A stretch of 12,123 bases of DNA from an uncultured Lacibacter sp. (GTDB taxonomy: Bacteria; Bacteroidota; Bacteroidia; Chitinophagales; Chitinophagaceae): contig NZ_CAMLGT010000108.1 of NCBI RefSeq assembly GCF_946479605.1, positions 1 to 12,123 of the forward strand, given 5' to 3'. Positions 5,779 to 12,123 of the stretch are shown here, one piece after another. The notes under the pieces were generated by a model that saw only the letters and a list, made by a program, of their open reading frames with translations, did not search any database and had not been told where the DNA came from. Both the position numbers and the translations under genes were made by a program. How positions within the stretch are numbered: the first letter of the stretch is position 1; every line of letters begins with the position of its first letter.

Positions 5779-6915
5779 CTAAAACGAATGCCCGTGAGTT
5801 AATCCTATCAACGGTTTGGCCAGGAAAGGCATCGTTTTGGCTGATTGAACAAAAAGATTGGTGACAAACGGTTTTCCAAACATGCTTTGTATCAAACGAC
5901 CGGTTCGTAACCTGCCCGCAAATTGTTGCTGCCAAACTGCGGTATAATTTTCCTCCATTGCTTTGCGTGAACAATTGTGTGAGAGAAACGAATGAATTTG
6001 TTCAAAGGCCAGTTTACCTGCATGCATAGCCATACTCATTCCGTTGCCGCATAGCGGAGTGATAAGCCCGGCTGCATCACCCACCATCAAAACATGATCT
6101 TCTACCTGTTGTTTCTTATTGAAGTTGATTTGTGAAATGTTGATGGGGGCAGTGTATAAAAATTCTGCATGCGTAAACAGTTGTTGCAGGTAAGGATTAC
6201 GTTGCAAAATGTTTTTTTCCATTTCGGCAATGCTGTTGTTGCTCCGGCTTAAGTTGTTGGCCGTGGTGAGGTAACAAAGACAGGAACGGTCGTCTTCAAT
6301 TTTTGAAATGCCGCAATAACCGTTTTCGAAATTGTGCAACGCAATTGTATCGGCCGGGTGATGATGGCGTATATGATATTTAACAGCAATGTAGTTATTG
6401 AGTTTATTTGTTTTTTGTTTGATGAAATTGCGTTTCCATTTTACATCAAGGTTACTTCGTTTACCAAAACAACCTGCAGCAACTTTTGCTGAAAAATTTC
6501 CGTTAGTTGATTGAAGTTGAAACTGGTTGTTTTCAAATTGCAGATCGTTCACTTTTGTTTCCTGCAATATTGTTACACCGGCTTCAGTTGCAAGTGTGGC
6601 CAGCAGCTGGTCAAGCTTGTAACGGCTGATGCCAAAACCGCCTAATGGCAATGGATGCTGAAACAATATTCCATTGGGTGATGATACCTGCAGTTGTTTA
6701 ATTACAGGAAGGTTCATGCCGGCAAGTGGTACACCTAATGATTGCAGAAAATTCCAGCTTTCAAAACTGATGTATTCACCACACACTTTGTGAAAGGGGT
6801 ATCGTTCTTTTTCAAATAATATAACAGAGTAACCTGTTTTTGCAGATTGAATAGCGAGTGATAAACCGGCCAGGCCACCACCAATAATGGCAATATCATG
6901 TGTTTGGTTGTTCAT
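5779..6915 (-). CDS. FAD-dependent oxidoreductase of the PKS operon (hydroxylase or GGR-like)
   Basis: A 378-aa flavoprotein of the aromatic-hydroxylase / geranylgeranyl-reductase superfamily. The N-terminal dinucleotide fold is AIIGGGLAGLSLAI (9-22) with Glu35 closing the Rossmann motif. RYPFHKVCGEYIS (38-50) follows, as in GGR-like and related enzymes. The second FAD motif is VGDAAGLITPLCGNGMSMAM (278-297). The substrate-side segment reads GYCGISKIEDD (199-209), where true geranylgeranyl reductases tend to have GYxWxFP, so ring hydroxylation or quinone formation on the polyketide seems at least as likely as reduction of a prenyl chain. ATG at 6915; its first 20 nt overlap the methyltransferase gene. 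Last gene of the four-gene operon. No membrane helix is clear. Confidence 0.87.
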   Translation of the reverse strand: MNNQTHDIAIIGGGLAGLSLAIQSAKTGYSVILFEKERYPFHKVCGEYISFESWNFLQSLGVPLAGMNLPVIKQLQVSSPNGILFQHPLPLGGFGISRYKLDQLLATLATEAGVTILQETKVNDLQFENNQFQLQSTNGNFSAKVAAGCFGKRSNLDVKWKRNFIKQKTNKLNNYIAVKYHIRHHHPADTIALHNFENGYCGISKIEDDRSCLCYLTTANNLSRSNNSIAEMEKNILQRNPYLQQLFTHAEFLYTAPINISQINFNKKQQVEDHVLMVGDAAGLITPLCGNGMSMAMHAGKLAFEQIHSFLSHNCSRKAMEENYTAVWQQQFAGRLRTGRLIQSMFGKPFVTNLFVQSAKTMPFLAKPLIGLTHGHSF

Positions 6916-7615
6916 GCATTACAATCAGCAGCCAGCGGAAAGCCCATTTCCAGTGTAACTGATAATGGGAAAGCTGAGCTTGCTGCATCAGTTTTTTCAA
7001 TTCATTTCTTTTAAAGCCTCTCAGCACACTTAACGGTGCATCATTCTTTACAAGATATGATTTCGAAAATAAAGATGAAAGCAGTTTGATAGAATGGTAT
7101 GCAATGGTTTGACGATGCAGATCATTTACAAAAAAACCAATTGTGCTGTTTGCTTTCATCCAAATGAATTGCTGCGTCAACTCTTCGTCAGTAAAATGGT
7201 GGCAGAAGAGTGATGAAAAAATAATATCGGGCTTTGTTTCAAATGTTACAGAGGCGTAATCACTGCAAATAAAATCAATGCCTTTGTTTTCATCCTTTGT
7301 TTGTGCATAGGCAACGCAATAGGCATTTACATCAATACCCGTCAGCTGTACGTTGATCTGTTTGCTACTGAACCATTGCCTGATGTTGCGCAGGTTATTT
7401 CCATCGCCACAACCTATTTCGCAAATGTGAATCGTTGCACGGGAATTCAATTGCTGTTGCAGTAATTGCTGAATAGCTTTTTTGTTGATTGTGTGGCCAC
7501 CAAGTAGGGAGTTGATCGTATCAAGCTCCTGCATATTCAGCTTAATATCGCTGAAGGGAACATTTTCTGCATCCAGTAATTCTTTTTGATATGAGCGTTT
7601 ATTAAAATCAGGCAT
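6896..7615 (-). CDS. Class I SAM-dependent methyltransferase of the PKS operon
   Basis: A 239-aa methyltransferase from the ATG at 7615. In this numbering the SAM-binding motif I is ICEIGCGDGNN (64-74), the acidic residue after strand 2 is in TGIDVNA (92-98), and motif IV-like DIIFSSLFCHHF is at 130-141. The N-terminal FNKRSYQKELLDAENVPFSD and LLGGHTINKKAI segments, as I remember them, recur in methyltransferases next to type III PKS genes. It likely methylates an oxygen or carbon of the polyketide. The longer frame starts at TTG (7621); the ATG gives an 8-nt overlap with the PKS stop (ATGCCTGA), matching the overlap at the previous junction. Its 3' end overlaps the oxidoreductase by 20 nt. 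Which position is methylated cannot be told. Confidence 0.88.
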   Translation of the reverse strand: MPDFNKRSYQKELLDAENVPFSDIKLNMQELDTINSLLGGHTINKKAIQQLLQQQLNSRATIHICEIGCGDGNNLRNIRQWFSSKQINVQLTGIDVNAYCVAYAQTKDENKGIDFICSDYASVTFETKPDIIFSSLFCHHFTDEELTQQFIWMKANSTIGFFVNDLHRQTIAYHSIKLLSSLFSKSYLVKNDAPLSVLRGFKRNELKKLMQQAQLSHYQLHWKWAFRWLLIVMHEQPNT

Positions 7616-8696
7616 GGGCAACGGCTGTAAAAGTTTCCATTGTTAAACCGGGGCCAAAGGCAGCACCAAAAACAGAATTTCCGGTTTTGATGGTCTGCAT
7701 AATTTCCTTCAGCACAAACAGAATGGTGGGTGATGACATGTTGCCGTAATCATGCAATATATTGTAACCATGCTGCAACGCATTGTCTTCAAGTGAAAGA
7801 CTTTTTTCTACAGCATCAAGAATGCGTTTTCCTCCGGGATGTATGCACCAATGGTTAATGTTTTCTTTTTGTAAGTCGTTATTGGCTAAAGCTCTTGTTA
7901 CCAATGGTTCAAAATCTTCACGAATAAGTTCAGGCACATAACCGCTTAAGGTCATTAAAAATCCTGTTGATGAAAGCTCCCAGGCCATATCTCTTTTTCC
8001 TCCGGGAACAATTTCACTGTAAAAACTGTTCAGTTGTAAACCTGCTGTTGAAGCATCATCGTGTGTTACCAATGCTGCAGCACTTCCATCAGCAAACAAT
8101 AAAGTGGAGGCAATGTTATCGGGGCTTGGATCTTTTTGAAAATGCAGTGTGCATAATTCAGTGCATACGATCATCACCTGCGCAGAGCGATCGGTTTTGC
8201 AAATAGCATCGGCAATTTTCAATGCATGAATAGCTGCATAGCAACCCATAAAGTTGATGGAAGTGCGGAAAATATTTTTTGGCAACTCCATCAATTCCAT
8301 CACCTGCAGATCAAGACCCGGAGCACTCATGCCCGTACAACTGACAGTTATAAGATGTGTGATGTTTTTACTATTCATTTTTCCCTGTAAACAATTACGG
8401 ATAGCGTCAACGGAAAGAACGGCCGCATGCCGATTATACCAGTTCATCCGTTGCTCAAGCAACGGAAAAGGTTCCAGGTTTTCACTGTGCGGATAAAATT
8501 TCCATTCGGTCAATTGATGACTGTAATCAGGAATTACTGAATAGCGGGTATTGATGCCGCTTTGACTGTAAAGAAATTTAAGTTTCCTGTTTTCAACTGC
8601 ATCCAATGCATATACCTGCTGCATAAACTGCAGAATGTTATTCTGCTGGTGTTTAAATGCAGGAACTGCAGTGCCTATGGAAATAATTTTACTCAA
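7608..8696 (-). CDS. Type III polyketide synthase (chalcone synthase-like)
   Basis: A 362-aa homodimeric ketosynthase that extends an acyl-CoA starter with malonyl-CoA and cyclises the chain to a resorcinol, phloroglucinol or pyrone; no carrier protein is needed. The catalytic triad is visible: Cys152 in NFMGCYAA, His286 in CIHPGGKRILD, Asn319 in YGNMSSPTILF. ITVSCTGMSAPGLD (116-129) and the C-terminal AAFGPGLTMETF (345-356) are also chalcone-synthase signatures. The order HPGG then GNMSS separates it from FabH. Length is normal. The start is TTG at 8696: a stop codon lies three codons upstream and the next ATG (codon 25) would remove the conserved IGTAVP strand. TTGAGTAA is shared with the end of the UbiA-type gene. 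Starter and product cannot be deduced. Confidence 0.95.
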   Translation of the reverse strand: MSKIISIGTAVPAFKHQQNNILQFMQQVYALDAVENRKLKFLYSQSGINTRYSVIPDYSHQLTEWKFYPHSENLEPFPLLEQRMNWYNRHAAVLSVDAIRNCLQGKMNSKNITHLITVSCTGMSAPGLDLQVMELMELPKNIFRTSINFMGCYAAIHALKIADAICKTDRSAQVMIVCTELCTLHFQKDPSPDNIASTLLFADGSAAALVTHDDASTAGLQLNSFYSEIVPGGKRDMAWELSSTGFLMTLSGYVPELIREDFEPLVTRALANNDLQKENINHWCIHPGGKRILDAVEKSLSLEDNALQHGYNILHDYGNMSSPTILFVLKEIMQTIKTGNSVFGAAFGPGLTMETFTAVAHA

Positions 8697-9549
8697 ATTG
8701 TTTCAATATTAAAATACAAATGAAAGCAGCGTTGCTGCATACACTTGCAATAACGTTCATTTGCATGGTATGTTTAAAATCTGCAAAACTTTCGTTGCGC
8801 CATACTTTCCTGGCCCACCAAAAGAAATAAACGAGAACAGGCAGAAAAAAGATGAGCAATATGAAAAATTTAGCTGCCATAAATGATGAAATGAAGGTAT
8901 AGCCAACAACCATCATTGCCAGGCTGTAAACAACACCACAAAAAATGAATGTTTTCCTGTATCCCAAAACTGAACTGATAGTTATTACACCATCTGCTGC
9001 ATCTTGTTTATGCTGGTAGATCTGTGTAAGCGGATAAAATCCACCAATGAGTAAAGTTGCTGAAATGACACCTGCAGCCGGAAAATTTGTTCGCAGTAAT
9101 AATGAAGCTCCATGGTAGACCATCCAGAAAACCAAACCGCCCTGTAATGTGGCAACTGTAACATAACCAATAATGGGGTATTGCTTTAAACGTATGCCAC
9201 GGTAACTGTATAAGCGGGAACCGGTAATATATAGCAGAATGCCGAGTGCAAACCATACGCTGATAAAACAGCTGAGTATAAGAGCCAGCACATCCATTAT
9301 AATGGATACATAAAATAACTGCTTCACTGGCTGTAGTGGATTTTTTAAACCACCGATAGGCGATGTATCACGATCCATATAACTGTTGTAACCATTGCTT
9401 GATGGATACACGAGTACATGCAGGATAAAAAAGATGAGTGCAGCATTTAGCCAATTGATGTTTACCAGTTGTGTTAAGGCAAACCAATAAACAGGCATCA
9501 GGAAAAAGGAGAAATGAAAACGCAACAGCTGGATCGTACTTTTTTTCAT
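8689..9549 (-). CDS. UbiA-family prenyltransferase with divergent Asp motifs
   Basis: A 286-aa integral membrane protein, eight to nine helices, length normal for UbiA enzymes, which transfer a prenyl diphosphate to an aromatic or other acceptor using Mg bound by two Asp-rich motifs. Motif 1 reads NSYMDRDTS (55-63): Asn55 and Asp59 are kept, but the usual Asp next to Asn and the last Asp are Ser, with an extra Asp61. Motif 2 reads QIYQHKQDAADG (176-187), keeping Asp183 and Asp186 while the usual first Asp is Gln. SRLYSYRGIRLKQYPIIG (111-128) fits the substrate loop between them. First gene of the tight operon: its stop overlaps the PKS start by 8 nt. It starts 73 bp after the GT-C-like gene. 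TACTTTTA (complement of 9567-9574) could be a -7 box, but no -33 match is present. Confidence 0.88.
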   Translation of the reverse strand: MKKSTIQLLRFHFSFFLMPVYWFALTQLVNINWLNAALIFFILHVLVYPSSNGYNSYMDRDTSPIGGLKNPLQPVKQLFYVSIIMDVLALILSCFISVWFALGILLYITGSRLYSYRGIRLKQYPIIGYVTVATLQGGLVFWMVYHGASLLLRTNFPAAGVISATLLIGGFYPLTQIYQHKQDAADGVITISSVLGYRKTFIFCGVVYSLAMMVVGYTFISSFMAAKFFILLIFFLPVLVYFFWWARKVWRNESFADFKHTMQMNVIASVCSNAAFICILILKQFE

Positions 9550-9622
9550 GTAGTTTGAACTTGTATTAAAAGTACAGCATTGTTGGGGCTGATTACTTTG
9601 TAAGTGAACGGCTCTTTACTAA

Positions 9623-11452
9623 TTAACGGAGTAATTCAAGTTTCAGTTGCTTAACCAGTAGCGATTTACGTGCCATATTCCACACCAATGCTGTTACCTC
9701 ATCGCCTTTTTGCAGTTGAACCTGTAATGGAACATAAAAATATACATGGCCCCATTGATTTACATCTGCATGCCGCAGGTTGATCCGGTCATGCTCCTTG
9801 CAAGAGCTGTCTGCAATTCCAATCTTGTTATTGATCTTAATCGATTGCCATAACAGCAATTCTCCATTGCGTGTAACTGTTACCACCAGTAAGTGATACC
9901 TGTACCAGTCATAGATCTGTTCCGGCGAATTAAAATAGCCACTTGCTTTTATCCATTTGGCTTTTTCGTCAGCAGTTGTTGCAAACAGTTTAACAGCAGC
10001 AGGGGAGTACTCCTGTTCTGCAGTAATAGTAATATGATCTGTTTTAGCAACAGAATCGGAAAAATTCAACTGCTGTGCTTTAGTAGTTGTAAGCACAGTT
10101 GATGAGGGCTGATGTTGGCCGTTATCTGCTGCCACCAGGTCATTGTAATCCAATTGCCGTTTAAAAAGTGTTTGCAGGTTAAATGCTGCATTTGAATCTT
10201 CACTCCACATTTCTCCTTTGGCTTGCTGCACACTTTGTTTGATGTTTATAAATGTGCAGAATACAACTGCTGTAAGCAAACCAGCTGTTGCTGCTTTGCC
10301 TTTTGATACAGCAGCATTAAGAAGAACAGCAAACGGTATAGCCAGCAGTGGGTACAAATGGATCATTGGTCGTGAACCAAAACCATTGATATAGTTATAA
10401 CTCCACCATGAGTAAATAACATACATGTAAACCGGTAGTATGAGGAAGATAGAAAGCGAAATGGTTTTAAATTTTTTGTAAAGGAACAGTCCGCATAGTG
10501 CAAGGATCATCAGTGGTGTATAAGCCAGCCATCCGTTCTTAAAACCAAAAACACCTGCAATGATTTTTGGGTGTAAAAAGTCAAAGGACTGACCGACATA
10601 ACTGTCGTAGAAAAAAGAACCGGCATATTGTTTCCAGTAAATGAGTTGTGGTACGAAGGGCAACACAAAATAGACAGCTGCAATAAGAATGTTCGCTTTG
10701 TTGCGTTGGAGCAACTGAATTTTTTGTTGCAATGTTGAACGGTTGTAAACCGAGTAGCAAACGGGTAAAAGCAGGCACAGAATATCCGATGGCCTGATGA
10801 CGGTAATAAAACCAACAGCTAAGCCAATAGCAATAAAAGATACCAGCTTCTGCTGCTTATGTACTTGTATTGTGAAATACAGTAATGCTGCATAAAGAAA
10901 AAACAAAACCACATGGGCCATGCCCGACTGGTAAAACGAAAACCAAAACAGATTGGTTCCAATAAGTAGAAAGCAGCAGGTAATGATGGCTGTATTCCTG
11001 TTTACAAATTCCTGCAGACTTTTGAAAAGAAAGAATAACCCAACTAATAAATAGAAGATGCCGGCAAGCCTTATTGCGTTTTCGTAGGTTGATGAAAACC
11101 CGTTTGCTTTTCTACCGGTAATTTTTTCGAACAAATGTGCTGTAATGAAAAAAGGAAACTCAAACGCTGCTGCACCATACGTGTATTGATTAACCGTAAA
11201 ACCTTTTGGGCTTTTGGGTAGCAAGGTGTTCATATCGGCCGTGTAATTGAAAATGCCTTGTCCTATTTCTTTATCAGGTGGCAATTGGTTATACTGCCCA
11301 TGATTGCCGTAAATGAATGTTGCAGGTAAGTACAGGTAATAGCCCAATGCATCGCCATAAAAGACAGTGCTCTTTCTTCCGTGAAGAAAATAAAAGAGCG
11401 AGCAGCAAACAACGGTGATCAGCAGAACAATATTGGTTAACAGCCTGGGCAT
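9623..11452 (-). CDS. Large GT-C-like membrane glycosyltransferase candidate
   Basis: A 609-aa multi-spanning membrane protein from the ATG at 11452 (MPRLLTNIV). The longer frame starts at TTG (11461) and adds only three residues. About ten helices fill residues 5-405. The first extracytoplasmic loop holds FYGDALGYYLYLPATF (31-46), where Asp34 sits where GT-C enzymes such as ArnT or Pmt keep their catalytic Asp. WWSYNYINGFGSRPMIHLYP (349-368) resembles a conserved loop of Bacteroidota GT-39-like proteins. Residues about 430-609 form a hydrophilic domain, probably periplasmic and beta-rich. A lipid-linked sugar donor is expected for the fold, but substrate and even activity are unproven. It lies 30 bp after map and 73 bp before the UbiA-type gene, so a shared transcript is possible. 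Confidence 0.7.
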   Translation of the reverse strand: MPRLLTNIVLLITVVCCSLFYFLHGRKSTVFYGDALGYYLYLPATFIYGNHGQYNQLPPDKEIGQGIFNYTADMNTLLPKSPKGFTVNQYTYGAAAFEFPFFITAHLFEKITGRKANGFSSTYENAIRLAGIFYLLVGLFFLFKSLQEFVNRNTAIITCCFLLIGTNLFWFSFYQSGMAHVVLFFLYAALLYFTIQVHKQQKLVSFIAIGLAVGFITVIRPSDILCLLLPVCYSVYNRSTLQQKIQLLQRNKANILIAAVYFVLPFVPQLIYWKQYAGSFFYDSYVGQSFDFLHPKIIAGVFGFKNGWLAYTPLMILALCGLFLYKKFKTISLSIFLILPVYMYVIYSWWSYNYINGFGSRPMIHLYPLLAIPFAVLLNAAVSKGKAATAGLLTAVVFCTFINIKQSVQQAKGEMWSEDSNAAFNLQTLFKRQLDYNDLVAADNGQHQPSSTVLTTTKAQQLNFSDSVAKTDHITITAEQEYSPAAVKLFATTADEKAKWIKASGYFNSPEQIYDWYRYHLLVVTVTRNGELLLWQSIKINNKIGIADSSCKEHDRINLRHADVNQWGHVYFYVPLQVQLQKGDEVTALVWNMARKSLLVKQLKLELLR

Positions 11453-11482
11453 GTATTGCAATATAAAAAGAATACAAGCTGG

Positions 11483-12123
11483 TTATATTGCATTTTCTGC
11501 AGTAAGAATCACAGGTTTGTCATCGGTAATAAGAATGGTGTGTTCATGTTGTGCCACATAACCTCCTTTATTACCAACAAAGGTCCAGCCATCGGCTAAT
11601 TCCACTGCAAGTGTTGAGCGTGTGGCAATGAATGTTTCAATAGCAACAACCGAATTTTTGCGAAAACGTTTTGTATTGAAACGATCGTAGTAATTAGGTA
11701 TTTCATGCGGATCTTCATGCAGGCTTTTGCCAACACCATGCCCGGTAAGGTTTTGAATGACTTTGCAATTTGCTTTCTTAGCCTGTGTTTCGATGAGTTT
11801 GCCGATCTCCGAAATACGTACACCGCCTTTTATTTCATGAATCGCATTGTATAAGATCTTTCTCGACAGATCGACCAGTGGCTGATGCTGATGAATATCT
11901 TCCCCTAATACAAATGACCCTCCATTATCAGACCAGTAGCTATTCAATTCGGCAGATACATCAATATTGATCAGGTCGCCTTCCTGCAAAACAACATGTT
12001 CCGAAGGAATGCCATGTGCAAACGCATTGTTTACACTGATGCAGGTGTAACCGGGAAACTTATAAGTAAGAAAGGGGGCAGACTTAGCACCCATGTCTGC
12101 TAATAACTTACCACCAAACTCGT
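11483..12123 (-). CDS. map: Methionine aminopeptidase type I, C-terminal part (5' end outside window)
   Basis: Cytoplasmic metalloprotease that removes the initiator Met from new proteins. Metal ligands can be read in order: Asp in INIDV, Asp in WSDNGG, His in TGHGVGKSLHEDPHE, Glu in VAIETF, and Glu in AQHEHTI. CISVNNAFAHGIPSEH holds the substrate-site His. The frame stays open to the right edge (EFGGKLLAD precedes the Met at 12094), so that Met is not the start and about 40 or more N-terminal residues are missing. The TRSTLAVELADGW insertion between the two Glu ligands is typical of Bacteroidota members as I remember them. It ends 30 bp before the GT-C-like gene. Confidence 0.95.
   Translation of the reverse strand, partial: EFGGKLLADMGAKSAPFLTYKFPGYTCISVNNAFAHGIPSEHVVLQEGDLINIDVSAELNSYWSDNGGSFVLGEDIHQHQPLVDLSRKILYNAIHEIKGGVRISEIGKLIETQAKKANCKVIQNLTGHGVGKSLHEDPHEIPNYYDRFNTKRFRKNSVVAIETFIATRSTLAVELADGWTFVGNKGGYVAQHEHTILITDDKPVILTAENAI

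Noticed and set aside
7608..8696. PKS gene as FabH (KAS III) or HMG-CoA synthase
   Set aside because: The HPGGKRILD and YGNMSSPTILF motifs with AFGPGLT at the end are chalcone-synthase type; FabH would show HQAN and GNTSAA-like motifs.
9550..9622. Promoter before the UbiA-type gene
   Set aside because: TACTTTTA could be a -7 box, but nothing like TTTG lies 19-21 nt upstream, so I did not list it as a separate feature.

Overview
The window reads as a chromosomal segment of a Bacteroidota bacterium, most likely near Chitinophagaceae (inference). The reasons are protein style (Bacteroidota-type DnaB tail, methionine aminopeptidase, GbsR and TonB_C proteins), AT-rich spacers, weak or absent Shine-Dalgarno sequences, and one promoter candidate of the TTTG-N19-TAnnTTTG type. 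No tRNA, rRNA, CRISPR array, IS element or phage gene is visible.

Left, plus strand (1-1815): the 3' part of dnaB (replicative helicase), a strong intrinsic terminator, then rsmE (16S rRNA m3U1498 methyltransferase), whose ATG lies only a few bases past the terminator.

Middle, minus strand (1883-5723): a YkuK-type RNase H-like protein, a small CoA-binding protein, a secreted protein with a TonB C-terminal domain, a TIGR01777-type NAD-dependent epimerase, a four-helix membrane protein, and a GbsR/MarR-type regulator with its own promoter/palindrome and a clear terminator.

Right, minus strand (5779-12123): a tight four-gene biosynthetic operon, in transcription order UbiA-type prenyltransferase, type III polyketide synthase, SAM methyltransferase and FAD-dependent oxidoreductase. 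Successive genes overlap by 8, 8 and 20 nt. Upstream, on the same strand, are a large GT-C-like membrane protein and the 3' part of map (methionine aminopeptidase), which runs off the right edge.

The operon is the most interesting part. Its enzyme set predicts a small polyketide (resorcinol, phloroglucinol or pyrone type) that is methylated, oxidised or reduced, and possibly prenylated or otherwise membrane-anchored. This resembles the phenolic-lipid logic of Streptomyces srsABC, with a UbiA-type enzyme added. The product cannot be read from sequence. The GbsR-type gene follows directly, but nothing here proves that it controls the operon.

Six starts were moved from the longest open frame after reading the codons: dnaB has no start in the window; the YkuK-type, epimerase, methyltransferase and GT-C genes begin at internal ATGs; and the PKS and the four-helix protein appear to use TTG.
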